DNA from: Bacteroidota bacterium
Lineage (GTDB): Bacteria; Bacteroidota; Ignavibacteria; Ignavibacteriales; Melioribacteraceae
DNA length: 64,000 nt
Reading direction: 5' to 3'
NCBI GenBank assembly: GCA_018818065.1
Contig: JAHISV010000009.1
Span: forward strand, 248,001 to 312,000
In this document: piece after piece, positions 36,087-46,039 of the stretch
Layout: the number at the start of each line of letters is the position of its first letter
Numbering within the stretch: the stretch's first letter is position 1
Position numbers and translations under genes: made by a program
Notes under the pieces: model-generated
Database searches by the model: none
Seen by the model: only the letters and a program-made list of their open reading frames with translations
Told to the model about the DNA's origin: nothing

Positions 36087-36770
36087 ATGGCATCTTTAGC
36101 TGATTTTTTGTTGTACGTACCAATTTTCGCTGATCTGGATAACGAAGCAATTGAGAAAATATCTAATATTGGAAGTAAAAAGTCGTATCCAAAAGACAGC
36201 ATTATTTTGTTGGAGGAAGAGGCCGGATCTGCTCTGTTTGTAATTATCACTGGTAAGGTAAAAGTAGCTCGCACAAGTAACGATGGAAGAGAAGTTATTC
36301 TTTCTATTCTTGGCGATTCTGACTTTTTTGGTGAGATGGCAATTCTTGATGGTTTAACAAGATCTGCTACTGTTACAGCCACCGAGGATACAGAATTATT
36401 CATTATTGAAAGAGCTGTGTTCTTAAATTTACTGAGGGAACATCCTGAAGTCTCAATTTCATTGTTGTACGAATTAACCACTCGACTTCGTGCGGCGGAT
36501 ATGAAAATAAAATCGTTATCACTAAAAGATGCCGAGGGGAAGGTAGCTACAGTTATTCTTCAATTGGCAGATGATGTTGGCAAAATTAAACATGGTATTG
36601 TAGAAATAGATAAACTGCCGCTTCAACAGGATCTTGCAAATATGGCAGGCACATCGCGCGAGACTATTTCTCGAACCCTTCACGCTTTTGCCAAAAAAGG
36701 CTTAGTTGAACTTGATGGCTCAAAATTGCGTATACTTAATTATGAAAAATTCAAGGAGTATTTCATTTAG
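36087..36770 (+). CDS. Crp/Fnr-family transcriptional regulator
   Basis: The 227-residue regulator has an N-terminal cyclic-nucleotide-binding fold (about 10-125) with a cassette FGEMAILDGLTRSATV keeping Glu and Arg. A dimer helix and a winged helix-turn-helix follow (LPLQQDLANMAGTSRETISRTL, about 182-203). The recognition helix keeps the Ser-Arg-Glu-Thr-x-x-Arg pattern by which E. coli Crp contacts GTGA. There are no cysteines, so it is not an iron-sulfur Fnr. It is probably activated by a cyclic nucleotide. A matching TGTGA-N6-TCACA-like site precedes the cytochrome operon. GAGGG precedes the ATG; the PHP gene follows three bases after the stop. Confidence 0.93.
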   Translation: MASLADFLLYVPIFADLDNEAIEKISNIGSKKSYPKDSIILLEEEAGSALFVIITGKVKVARTSNDGREVILSILGDSDFFGEMAILDGLTRSATVTATEDTELFIIERAVFLNLLREHPEVSISLLYELTTRLRAADMKIKSLSLKDAEGKVATVILQLADDVGKIKHGIVEIDKLPLQQDLANMAGTSRETISRTLHAFAKKGLVELDGSKLRILNYEKFKEYFI

Positions 36771-36773
36771 TCA

Positions 36774-37604
36774 ATGAATTCTATAGCAGATTTACATATA
36801 CACACTTACCACTCAGACGGTATACATTCTCCAAAAGAGGTTGTCGATAAAGCCTGTGAGCAAGGTATTGATATTATCAGCATAACTGATCATGATAGTA
36901 TCAATGCTCTTCCTGAGGCAATTGAATACGGACAACAAAAAGGGATTGAGGTAATTCCCGGAGTGGAAATTAGTACTGACATTCACAATTCAGAAGTCCA
37001 TCTTCTTGGTTATTTCATTAACTATAATGACCGCGAGTTTAACAAATATCTTACTTTTTTCCGAGATGAGCGTTTTCATCGGGCAAAAAGAATAATACGA
37101 AAGCTTCAAAACCTGGGAATCAATATTGGAATGGATGATGTTTTAAAGCACGCCAGTTTATCTGCGCTTGGTCGTCCCCACATTGCTAAAGCTCTTATTG
37201 AGCAGGGTTACGTTGAAAATTATTACGATGCGTTTGATAAGTATTTAGGTGATAATGGACCGGCTTTTGAGAGAAAAATACATGTATCTGTGCAAAGTGC
37301 CGTAAAACTTATTGGCGATGCCGGAGGATTAGCCTTTGTTGCTCATCCCAATAAAATGAAGGAACATTTGTTATTGGATTTAATTGATGCTGGTATAGAT
37401 GGTATAGAGGTTGTTCACCCCTCACACCAGGAGCATCAGGTTAAATTCTATAATGGAATTGTAAGTGAATACTGCTTGTTAGGCAGCGGTGGTTCTGATT
37501 TTCATGGCGGGCTGAAAAATGATTATGAAAATCTTGGGAAACATGTAATTCCTTCCTCATCTGTTGATACCATGCGCAATATGCTTGTAAAAAATAGTGC
37601 CTGA
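36774..37604 (+). CDS. PHP-domain phosphoesterase (TrpH/RNase AM-like)
   Basis: The 276-residue metal-dependent phosphoesterase carries the PHP motifs in order: DLHIHTYHSDG, ITDHDS, PGVEIST, AHPNK and GGSDFHG, giving the full set of His and Asp metal ligands. Length and motif order fit the TrpH-like family, whose E. coli member removes 3'-phosphates from nucleotides or trims RNA 5' ends. It starts three bases after the Crp-family gene with AAGGAG inside that gene's end, so the two form an operon. Confidence 0.9.
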   Translation: MNSIADLHIHTYHSDGIHSPKEVVDKACEQGIDIISITDHDSINALPEAIEYGQQKGIEVIPGVEISTDIHNSEVHLLGYFINYNDREFNKYLTFFRDERFHRAKRIIRKLQNLGINIGMDDVLKHASLSALGRPHIAKALIEQGYVENYYDAFDKYLGDNGPAFERKIHVSVQSAVKLIGDAGGLAFVAHPNKMKEHLLLDLIDAGIDGIEVVHPSHQEHQVKFYNGIVSEYCLLGSGGSDFHGGLKNDYENLGKHVIPSSSVDTMRNMLVKNSA

Positions 37605-37760
37605 ATTAATTTTTAATAAATCTGCTTTTAGAGGTGAGAAATTTTTGTGCTTCCTGCCAACAAAAAAAATACTATTTTTACTGATCAGAAAAATCGATAA
37701 ATAAACCGGAGACTTCTGGAAACATTTCTACCTTTTCGCCAAACACACAGCAGGTCAATC

Positions 37761-39983
37761 ATGAAAAAACTTTGTATAGTCATTTGGATAACTATTATCT
37801 CGGGTAGTTTATTTGCGCAAAATATTCTTTCCACGAAAAATTACGCAAACATGCAAAATGTTTCCTCAGTCGGTTCAATTGAAAATTTATATTTTGCTTC
37901 AACCAGCGGTGGGTTGTTCATATACGATACCAACGACGAATCCTTTATTATCATCACCAAAGTAGAGGGACTAAGTAGTCATAACCTTACATCACTCTCT
38001 GTTGATGAAACCGGAAAAGTCTGGGTTGGTACAATGGAAGGTATTATTAACGTTTATGATCTGGAATCAGGTGGTGAGATAAGAAGAATTCTGGACATTT
38101 ATAACTCTGACAAAAATCAAAAACAGATTAATCACATAACTAGCAATGGTGATAATATTTTTGTAGCCACTAATTTTGGTGTATCCATTCTTAGTTCTAC
38201 GAGTGAAAGTTTTAATGAAACAATACTAAGATTTGGCAGTTTCCCGGCAGAATCTAAGGTAAACAGCACACACTTCGATTCAAGACTTTTTCTTGCTCTT
38301 GACGCTGGTGTAGCCATTCAAAAAGAAGGGGCATTAAACCTTTCTTCACCCGATTCCTGGGAATCTTATAACATTAGTCAATTTGCCTCGGCAAATTCGG
38401 TTAATGCCATAACAACTTTTAACAGTAATATCTATGCGGCTACAAACAAGGGCGTCTTCAAGTTGGAACTTAGCTCGTGGATTCCGGTATATTTTGAAGG
38501 TGAGAATGTCATTGATATTGTCTCACGCAACAACTCAATTTATTTCCTTTTGGATCACAGTCTTTACGAGTTTAATGGAAGTGACCTAAACAGACTGTAT
38601 ATTAATAATGAAACAAATTTAACTGATTTCGCAATTACGAGTAATTCAAAATATATATTAGGCTCAGATTCCGGAATATTGGAAATTGGAACCGAAGTTA
38701 ATAAATTACTTGCTCCCGATGGCCCGGCAGCCAATTCTTTTCTAAGTTTAACAGTTGATTATAGTCAAAAACTTTGGGTAGGTTCGGGTAAGGATCAATT
38801 TGGCGTTGGTGTATTCAGTTTTGACGGAACTGAGTGGGATAATTTCAGTACGTCAACAACACCTGAATTCTTATCTAATTCTTTTCATAAGGTACAGGCG
38901 TTCCCGGATAGCACTGTCTATTTTATGAATTGGGGACAAGGCTACACAAAGTATGCAAATGGTACATTCGAAACTGTCTCAACACTTAATTCTCCAATGG
39001 TTGGAATACCGGGAAGTGAAAATTTTTTAGTTGTAACAGGAATTCAAAAAGATTCGCGTGGTAATCTTTGGGTATTATTGCTAAGGTCTGCAAACCGGGC
39101 CCATCTAAATGTTCTTACAACAAATGGTCAGTGGTATCAATATTCTATTGACCAGCCCTATGTTAGCGCTAATGACGATGCTCAGTTTTTTGTAATTGAT
39201 CAATTTGATAATAAGTGGTTCGCTATTACAAATGGCAACAAAGGACTCTACTACTTTAATGAAAATGGCACTTTTGAAAACAAAAATGATGACGTATCAG
39301 GCAGACTTACAGAATCCGATGGATTAAGAAATAATGCAATAACTTCCTTAGCAATAGATAAACGAGGTGAGTTGTGGGTTGGAACAACACAAGGTATTAG
39401 TATCATTCCTAACCCTTCTTCAAGAATTGTAAATACGCTTACCGGTGGACCCGTAAGAGGTCAGAATATTAATTGTATAGCTGTAGATCCTGTTAACCGC
39501 AAGTGGCTCGGTACGAACCAGGGACTTTTCCTAATGAGTTCTGATGGCATTTCTGCGCTTGAATTTATCCAAAGCTCAAACAGTGCACTTCCATCAGATG
39601 AGATAAAAAGTGTAGCTATTGATAACGCTCAGGGGATTGTTTACGTCGGAACGGATTTTGGACTTACAGCTTTTGAAACTTCTTCAATTGCTCCTGTAGA
39701 CAGTTATAGTGAATTAAAAATATTCCCAAACCCTTTTATTGTTGGAAGTTCATTTAAACAGGATCTGGCAATTGACGGGCTTGTAGAAAACTCGACTATA
39801 AGAATAATGAGCATTAGTGGGAAATTAATCAGAGAACTTGCAACCACTGCCAGTCGATTAACTTTTTGGGATGGTAGAGATGAGAATGGAGAGTTTGTTT
39901 CGAGCGGAGTTTATATAATAATAGCTTACGACGAAGGTGTTGATAATGTGGCAAAAGCCAAAGTGGCCGTATTTAATAAATAG
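37761..39983 (+). CDS. Secreted beta-propeller protein with T9SS-type sorting domain
   Basis: The 740-residue protein starts with a signal peptide (cleaved near SLFAQ). Many short blades follow, with the pattern VWVGTMEGI, LWVGTTQGI, KWLGTNQGL and VYVGTDFGL that marks two-component-regulator-type propellers. The last 90 residues (KIFPNPF...IRIMSISGKLIREL...GRDENGEFVSSGVYIIIA) form the C-terminal type A sorting domain, similar to the FlgD Ig-like fold. Type IX secretion to the surface or medium is therefore expected. There is no kinase region. Function and partner are unknown. No gene of the secretion machinery is nearby. Confidence 0.88.
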   Translation: MKKLCIVIWITIISGSLFAQNILSTKNYANMQNVSSVGSIENLYFASTSGGLFIYDTNDESFIIITKVEGLSSHNLTSLSVDETGKVWVGTMEGIINVYDLESGGEIRRILDIYNSDKNQKQINHITSNGDNIFVATNFGVSILSSTSESFNETILRFGSFPAESKVNSTHFDSRLFLALDAGVAIQKEGALNLSSPDSWESYNISQFASANSVNAITTFNSNIYAATNKGVFKLELSSWIPVYFEGENVIDIVSRNNSIYFLLDHSLYEFNGSDLNRLYINNETNLTDFAITSNSKYILGSDSGILEIGTEVNKLLAPDGPAANSFLSLTVDYSQKLWVGSGKDQFGVGVFSFDGTEWDNFSTSTTPEFLSNSFHKVQAFPDSTVYFMNWGQGYTKYANGTFETVSTLNSPMVGIPGSENFLVVTGIQKDSRGNLWVLLLRSANRAHLNVLTTNGQWYQYSIDQPYVSANDDAQFFVIDQFDNKWFAITNGNKGLYYFNENGTFENKNDDVSGRLTESDGLRNNAITSLAIDKRGELWVGTTQGISIIPNPSSRIVNTLTGGPVRGQNINCIAVDPVNRKWLGTNQGLFLMSSDGISALEFIQSSNSALPSDEIKSVAIDNAQGIVYVGTDFGLTAFETSSIAPVDSYSELKIFPNPFIVGSSFKQDLAIDGLVENSTIRIMSISGKLIRELATTASRLTFWDGRDENGEFVSSGVYIIIAYDEGVDNVAKAKVAVFNK

Positions 39984-40007
39984 CTTTTCGAGGAATTCTA
40001 ATTAGTT

Positions 40008-41951
40008 ATGATAGATCTTTTAAATCTTTCTGTTCAGTTTACGGGTGATTATCTTTTTGAAAATGTAAATCTAAAAATTAATAAAGAGGATAAGATTGCT
40101 CTGGTTGGTTCCAATGGAACCGGCAAATCTACTATTTTAAAAATTCTTGCCGGGCAAGAATTACCTGAATCCGGCTCAATTAATAAACAAAAAAAATTAA
40201 GAATCGGTTACTTGCCTCAGGAGTTTTTGCACTTCCAGGATCGCCCACTCTTTCACGAAGTGAAATCCTCACTTGATGACATTAAACGAATTGTTGATAC
40301 GGAAGAAACTATTCTTGATAAATTAAATAGTGAAATTGTTGATCATGATGAAAAAGAGTCCCTATTGTTTCAATTGGGAGATATCCATCACATAAAGGAA
40401 GATATAGATTTTTATTCCGTTGACTCCAGAATTGAAAAAATACTTATCGGATTAGGGTTTAAGGAGAGCGAATTCCTTAAATCTACCCGTCAGTTTTCCG
40501 GTGGATGGCAGATGAGAATTCAGCTTGCAAAAATTCTACTGGCAGAAAACCATATTATCCTTTTGGATGAGCCCACTAACCATCTAGATATTGACTCGCT
40601 TCAGTGGATAGTTGAATATTTGCAACGCTATAGAGGCTCAATTATCGTTGTATCGCATGATAGATATTTTATTAATACTGTCACTCAAAAAACTTTGGAA
40701 ATCTTCAATAAAAACGTCACTTTCTTCAACGGCAAGTACGACCATTACTTGAAGTATTGTGAGGAAAGAGCTGAGCAATTAGAATCGGTTCAAAAAACTC
40801 AGCAAAAAAAAATAAAAGAAACGGAAAGATTTATTGAGCGATTCAGGTATAAAAGCACGAAATCAAAACAGGTTCAAAGTAGAATAAAACAGCTTGAGAA
40901 ATTAGAAAGAGTTGAACTCTCTTCGAGTGAGGACAGAATTAAAGTACGTTTTCCTGAACCTCCAAGAAGTGGAGTAATTCCCATGGAGCTTAAGGGAATT
41001 TCGAAAGCATTTGGTGATAATGTTGTTTTTGAAAATATCAATCTCGTAATAGAGAGAGGTGAAAAAATTGCACTTGTTGGACCAAATGGTGCCGGCAAAA
41101 CTACACTTTCAAGAATTATTGCGAATAAACTAGAGCCGGATAGCGGTGAAATCAAACTTGGCCATAATACAGCTATCTCTTATTATGCGCAGGAAGTTGC
41201 TGAAAATCTTGATGGGGATAAGGATATAATCGATTCCGTTTCCGATATATCAGATGAACTCACTATCCCCCAGTTAAGAACCGTGTTGGGTTCATTCCTT
41301 TTTACCGGAGAGGATGTATTTAAAAAAGTATCTGTACTATCCGGCGGAGAAAAAAGCAGAGTTGCGCTTGCCAAAATTCTATTAACCAAGGCCAACCTGA
41401 TCGTACTTGATGAACCAACAAACCATCTCGACTTCAATTCAAAAGCAATTTTACAGGAAGCTCTTAAAAATTTCAACGGCTCCTTAATACTCGTTTCCCA
41501 CGATATTGAATTCCTTCAGCCATTAGTAACAAAGGTGTATGAGGTAAGGAATCAGAGCATTAAGGGTTACCATGGTGGAATTGACTACTACTTGTTCAAA
41601 CAAAAAGAAGAAGCTGATGAAAACAATCAGCAGGCAGATGATTCGAAGGATAAATTTAACCGAAAAGCTCAAAAAAGGCAGGAAGCCGAACTGAGACAAA
41701 AGAAATCCGTAGCCACTAAGGTACTTAGAGAACTAGTTGAGAAACTTGAAACGGAATTGGATCGTCTGGAAAACTTAAAAACCGGAATTGAAACAGAACT
41801 TGCCGATCCCACTATTTTCAGCAATCCTGAAAAGAGCAAGAAAAAGAATGAGGACTATTCTAAGGTTAAAAATGACCTGGAAAAAGTCTACGATGAGTGG
41901 GCTATAAAAAGTGAAGAATTAAGCGATGTTGAAGAGCTATTTGATATTTAA
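40008..41951 (+). CDS. ABC-F family ATPase
   Basis: The 647-residue soluble protein has two ABC nucleotide-binding domains: Walker A GSNGTGKST near residue 34 and GPNGAGKTT near 358, signatures FSGGWQMR and LSGGEKSR, and two LDEPTNHLD Walker B boxes. An inter-domain linker rich in Lys/Glu and a charged coiled-coil tail (about 560-640) follow the Uup/YheS layout. There are no membrane helices. ABC-F proteins act on the ribosome, helping stalled translation or antibiotic protection. It overlaps the convergent ROK gene by 15 bases. Confidence 0.95.
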   Translation: MIDLLNLSVQFTGDYLFENVNLKINKEDKIALVGSNGTGKSTILKILAGQELPESGSINKQKKLRIGYLPQEFLHFQDRPLFHEVKSSLDDIKRIVDTEETILDKLNSEIVDHDEKESLLFQLGDIHHIKEDIDFYSVDSRIEKILIGLGFKESEFLKSTRQFSGGWQMRIQLAKILLAENHIILLDEPTNHLDIDSLQWIVEYLQRYRGSIIVVSHDRYFINTVTQKTLEIFNKNVTFFNGKYDHYLKYCEERAEQLESVQKTQQKKIKETERFIERFRYKSTKSKQVQSRIKQLEKLERVELSSSEDRIKVRFPEPPRSGVIPMELKGISKAFGDNVVFENINLVIERGEKIALVGPNGAGKTTLSRIIANKLEPDSGEIKLGHNTAISYYAQEVAENLDGDKDIIDSVSDISDELTIPQLRTVLGSFLFTGEDVFKKVSVLSGGEKSRVALAKILLTKANLIVLDEPTNHLDFNSKAILQEALKNFNGSLILVSHDIEFLQPLVTKVYEVRNQSIKGYHGGIDYYLFKQKEEADENNQQADDSKDKFNRKAQKRQEAELRQKKSVATKVLRELVEKLETELDRLENLKTGIETELADPTIFSNPEKSKKKNEDYSKVKNDLEKVYDEWAIKSEELSDVEELFDI

Positions 41952-42908
41952 GCTAAGACCTTCGTTTATAACTTCCCAACCTCCAAATAATGGTGCATCA
42001 TCACCAATTTTTGTGCTGACAATTTTAGTTTGTTCACCCGTAACATCAAAGTAAGATTTTTTAAATGATTTTTTAATTATCGGCATCATGAAATCACCAG
42101 CGGCTTCAATAACTCCGCCCCCTAAAACAATGGTATCAAAGTTCAATAATGTTTGTAGATTACCCAGCATATTGCCTATAACCCTTGATGAATCATAAAG
42201 ATGTTCCTTAACAAGCTTGTCTCCTGCTTCAACAGCTTCTGCAATAGCCCGGCTTTTAATCTTTCTCCCTTTTACAACATATTCTTTTAATACGCTTGGC
42301 TCCCCGTCCTGAATTGCTTCAATTATCCTGGATACCACAGCAGTTCTACTGGCAAAATTTTCAAAAGTCGAATTATTCTTCTTGGACCTCTCCTTCTGTA
42401 TATTAAGAACAATATGCCCAATCTCCCCGGCAAAAAAAGACGACCCTCTGTACAAACTGCCTTTTAATATGAGTGCCGCACCAATACCGGTACCGATAAA
42501 TATTACCAACATGTTATTAACCTTGTTATTGAATTCCACCCTTTTTATCCCCAGGGCGCCAAGATTAACATCATTTTCTAGAAATAGCGGTAAGTCAATT
42601 ACCTTTTGAATTTCACTTTTAATATTGTAATTCTTCAGTTGCAGATTGGGAGCGTTATAAATGATTCCCTCAAACGGGTTAATAATGCCAGGCACACCTA
42701 GACAGATTCCCTTAATATCCTGCATACCCACATCTGCATTCTTAATTAGATTTTCGATGGTTCCAATAATGTCTTTAACTATCCCCTCTGCTCCATTCTC
42801 AATATTGGTTGCAACCTTTTCTCTCATTATAATGTTATTTTCGTCATCTACTAATGCAGATAGAATTTTGGTTCCCCCCAAATCAATGGTCATTGTAAAT
42901 TTTTTCAT
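41937..42908 (-). CDS. ROK-family sugar kinase-like protein
   Basis: The 323-residue protein has the ATPase phosphate motif DLGGTK at the N-terminus and a FIGTGIGAALILKGSLYRG hinge that follows the ROK pattern, suggesting glucokinase-type activity. The CxCGxxGCxE zinc motif that normally follows the GEIGH segment is absent: after GEIGHIVLN comes a Lys/Asn-rich stretch without cysteines. The start at 42908 is chosen because CCGGAG lies about six bases upstream; an ATG six codons earlier is less likely. It could be a zinc-free kinase or a degenerate member. No repressor helix-turn-helix is present. Confidence 0.85.
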   Translation of the reverse strand: MKKFTMTIDLGGTKILSALVDDENNIIMREKVATNIENGAEGIVKDIIGTIENLIKNADVGMQDIKGICLGVPGIINPFEGIIYNAPNLQLKNYNIKSEIQKVIDLPLFLENDVNLGALGIKRVEFNNKVNNMLVIFIGTGIGAALILKGSLYRGSSFFAGEIGHIVLNIQKERSKKNNSTFENFASRTAVVSRIIEAIQDGEPSVLKEYVVKGRKIKSRAIAEAVEAGDKLVKEHLYDSSRVIGNMLGNLQTLLNFDTIVLGGGVIEAAGDFMMPIIKKSFKKSYFDVTGEQTKIVSTKIGDDAPLFGGWEVINEGLSLNIK

Positions 42909-43081
42909 TTTTCTCCGGATATACAAAATTGAAACTTGTTATTGATGCTATTGTTAAAATGTTTTAGAAGAGCAAGTACAAAATAGTCATAAAAAAATAA
43001 GAACAAAAAATCTTGGTAATTCGTTTACTGATTTAGGCACATTGTTTCATTATTAATCATATTTTATTATAATTTATTTTT

Positions 43082-43103
43082 ATGAATATTCCATAATATT
43101 CAT
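43082..43103. promoter_or_regulatory. Palindrome in the bshC promoter region
   Basis: ATGAATATT-CCAT-AATATTCAT is a 9-bp perfect inverted repeat, nine bases after a TATAAT (43068-43073) and 24 bases before the bshC ATG. It sits where a repressor would block transcription. Its spacing differs from the TetR sites at 11113-12655, so it is probably read by a different protein. Confidence 0.45.
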
Positions 43104-43126
43104 TTTATAACTCAATCGGAGTTTGA

Positions 43127-44752
43127 ATGTATTTAAGTTTTTCAGATATACCCGGACATCAAGACCTCTTTTTAGATTATGTTTATAATTTTGATAAGGT
43201 TTCACAATACTTTTCGAAAAATTTCAGAAAAGTCGAAGAATTTGACTCTCACTTTAAGGCTGTCTTGAATAAATATCAACTTGAGCGCTCAAAATTATAT
43301 GGGCTAATTTCAAAGCAGTATTTTGATGTAAAATGCTCAGATCTTACAAAAACCAATATTGACCTTCTTGGTTCAGATAATACCCTTGCGATTGTTACCG
43401 GGCAGCAGTTAGGAATTTCAGGCGGACCAATGTACACTATTTATAAGATAATGACGGCAATAAAGCTTTCGCGTCACCTAAAAGAAAACTTTAATGAGTA
43501 CAATTTTGTGCCTGTTTTCTGGCTGGAAGGCGACGATCACGATTTTAATGAAGTACGCTCCTTAACTGTCTTTAACCAGGCAAATAATCTGGAATCAATT
43601 GAGTATAATGATGACCTCCCTGAAGAGAGTAACCGCGGGAGTGTCGGTGTTATGGAGTTTAATGGTACAATAGAAAAATTTGCCTCTGATCTGAAAGAGA
43701 CTCTCAGACCTACTGAATTTACCGACAATTTGATAGAAACATTTAAGAATGCATATTTTGAAGGAGCAAATTTTAAAGACGCTTTCTTCGATCTTCTTAT
43801 TACATTATTTGATGAGCAGGGATTAATTATTTTTGATCCGCTTAACGCTTCTGTTAAAAAAGAATTGATCCCTATTTTTACAAAAGAGCTTGACGAATAC
43901 CGAAAAAATGCGGACAAATTAGTTCTTAGAAGTGCCGATCTAGAAGAAACTCATCATGCTCAGGTGAAAATAAGACCGATCAATTTGTTCATTTTAGATA
44001 ATAAGGAACGACTTGCAATTGAACCTGCAGACGAGGGATATCGGCTTAAGGGAAAAAGAAAAATACTTACTAAAAATGAACTAACTAACATAATCAATGA
44101 AAGACCTGATAAGATTAGTCCAAACGTAATTCTTAGACCAATTTGTCAGGACTATCTATTGCCTACCGCTTTTTATATAGGGGGTCCGGGTGAAATAAGT
44201 TATTTTGCTCAGGTTCTATCTATATATGATAACTTTGGTATCGAACCGCCAATTATTTATCCAAGATCATCGGCGACTATAATAGAAAAGAACATTAAAA
44301 GTATTCTTGATAAATACGAAATGAGCTACGAAGATGCTTACGCTGATGCAAAAGAATTAAATAAAAACATTGTACAAAAACTTTCTGACATTGATGTTGA
44401 ATCATTGTTCTCTAACACTGACAAGGAAATAGAAAGGTTACTGGATCAACTTAGCGAAAAGCTTAGTGGGATAGATCCAAACCTGACAGACCTTGTCGAA
44501 AAATCGAAGCAGCGAATTTTGCAAACGACAGAAAACATGAAATCGAAGACTGAAAACGCTGATAAAAGAAGATTTGAAACAGCTTTAAGGCAGATTGAAA
44601 AAGCAGTTACGATGATTTATCCGGGCAGTAACCTGCAGGAAAGAGAGATAAATTATATATACTTTGCTAATAAGTATGGTCCGGATTTTTTAACTGATTT
44701 ATATAATAATCTTTCTATAAATATCTTTAAACATCAGTTTATTGAGATCTGA
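43127..44752 (+). CDS. bshC: Bacillithiol synthase BshC (cysteine-adding enzyme)
   Basis: This 541-residue protein matches BshC in length and motifs. TGQQLGISGGPMYTIYK is the nucleotide-binding-like loop, and VPVFWLEGDDHDFNEV and RPICQDYLLPTAFYIGGPGEISYFAQ follow in order. It adds cysteine to glucosaminyl-malate, the last step of bacillithiol synthesis. A coiled-coil segment (about 425-500) provides dimerisation as in the Bacillus structure. GGAG precedes the ATG by seven bases. bshA and bshB are not in the window. It converges on aroA with no gap. Confidence 0.95.
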   Translation: MYLSFSDIPGHQDLFLDYVYNFDKVSQYFSKNFRKVEEFDSHFKAVLNKYQLERSKLYGLISKQYFDVKCSDLTKTNIDLLGSDNTLAIVTGQQLGISGGPMYTIYKIMTAIKLSRHLKENFNEYNFVPVFWLEGDDHDFNEVRSLTVFNQANNLESIEYNDDLPEESNRGSVGVMEFNGTIEKFASDLKETLRPTEFTDNLIETFKNAYFEGANFKDAFFDLLITLFDEQGLIIFDPLNASVKKELIPIFTKELDEYRKNADKLVLRSADLEETHHAQVKIRPINLFILDNKERLAIEPADEGYRLKGKRKILTKNELTNIINERPDKISPNVILRPICQDYLLPTAFYIGGPGEISYFAQVLSIYDNFGIEPPIIYPRSSATIIEKNIKSILDKYEMSYEDAYADAKELNKNIVQKLSDIDVESLFSNTDKEIERLLDQLSEKLSGIDPNLTDLVEKSKQRILQTTENMKSKTENADKRRFETALRQIEKAVTMIYPGSNLQEREINYIYFANKYGPDFLTDLYNNLSINIFKHQFIEI

Positions 44753-46039
44753 TTATTTGTCGGAAATTACATCCAACTGCTCCAGGAACTTTGGATTAGA
44801 AACTCCAACAGCCCCAAAGTTCTTGACTGCTCCCCCTTGTTCCAGAATTACAGACAATACTCCAAAGGCCATTGCTATGCGATGGTCTCCATAACTATCA
44901 AAAACCAATTCGCTTCTATTATCAATTCTTCCTGCTACTTCAAAACCATCCTCATATTCATTTACTTCTAAACCAAGCAGTCTTAGATTGCTGCAAACAG
45001 AGGCAATTCTATCAGTCTCTTTAACTCTTAGTTCAGAGGCATTTCTTACAATAAAATTACCATCGGCAAATAATCCTGCTATTGATAAAATTGGAATTTC
45101 GTCAATAATATTAGCAATTATCTCACTGCTAATTTCGCAATTCTTTAGTCTTGCGCTCTTAATTATCAGATCTCCTGATGATTCTCCGTTGCTTATCTTC
45201 TCGTTCTCAATGGATATATCAGCGCCCATGTCTCTTAGAACCGATATTATGCCGCATCGTGTTTTGTTTAGCAGTACATGATTTAATTTTAATTCCGAGT
45301 TCGGCAATATGGATGCTAAAACTATAAAGAATGCAGCTGTTGAAATATCGGAGGGAACATTATATATCCCGGCAACTGGATAGTTTTTACTCGAAATGGA
45401 GATAGAGCGGGATCCATCTTTCTCCAGCACATCCAATCCCAGTAGATTTTCAGTGTGGTTCCTGGTCGCTTCTTTCTCAATTACAGTTGTAGTTTCATCA
45501 AGGAATAGTCCACCAAGCAGGACACAGCTTTTAACCTGAGCACTTGCAACAGGAAGTATGTATTCTATAGCGTGGAAATCATCAGATGGTAATATGGTTA
45601 ATGGCAGTGTTAATTTATCATTAGTTTCAAACTTTGCACCCATAAGTGTTAATGGATCAATCACACGTTTCATTGGGCGTAAAGAAAGGGACTCATCTCC
45701 TACTAAAGTCGATTCAAAGTTCTGTGCCGCTAAAATACCTGTTATCAAACGAGCAGTTGTACCGGAGTTACCACAATCCAATTTTTCAGCAGGTGCCTGT
45801 AAACCACCCTTCCCTTTTCCTGTTACAACAATTTTCTCTTCAGTTTTAATAATCTCGCAGCCCATCTTCCGAAAACAATCGATTGTCGAGTTAATATCGG
45901 CCGACTCTAAATAATTATAAATTGTAGAAGTACCTTCAGCGAGAGCCGAAAACATAACTGATCTGTGAGAAATGGATTTGTCACCAGGTAGATTTAGAGT
46001 GCCATTAACACTCTTAACATGAGAAAATTGCTGAATCAT
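44753..46039 (-). CDS. aroA: 3-phosphoshikimate 1-carboxyvinyltransferase (EPSP synthase)
   Basis: The 428-residue shikimate-pathway enzyme has the N-terminal LPGDKSISHR with the catalytic Lys, the GNSGTTARL phosphoenolpyruvate-site motif, and the C-terminal RVKETDRI and DGFEV, SYGDHRIAM segments. All are intact. ATG overlaps the trmH stop (ATGA), making it the last gene of a coupled folD-deoC-trmH-aroA run. Confidence 0.97.
   Translation of the reverse strand: MIQQFSHVKSVNGTLNLPGDKSISHRSVMFSALAEGTSTIYNYLESADINSTIDCFRKMGCEIIKTEEKIVVTGKGKGGLQAPAEKLDCGNSGTTARLITGILAAQNFESTLVGDESLSLRPMKRVIDPLTLMGAKFETNDKLTLPLTILPSDDFHAIEYILPVASAQVKSCVLLGGLFLDETTTVIEKEATRNHTENLLGLDVLEKDGSRSISISSKNYPVAGIYNVPSDISTAAFFIVLASILPNSELKLNHVLLNKTRCGIISVLRDMGADISIENEKISNGESSGDLIIKSARLKNCEISSEIIANIIDEIPILSIAGLFADGNFIVRNASELRVKETDRIASVCSNLRLLGLEVNEYEDGFEVAGRIDNRSELVFDSYGDHRIAMAFGVLSVILEQGGAVKNFGAVGVSNPKFLEQLDVISDK

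Noticed and set aside
36087-36770. Oxygen-sensing Fnr
   Set aside because: The protein contains no cysteine, so it cannot hold the Fnr iron-sulfur cluster.
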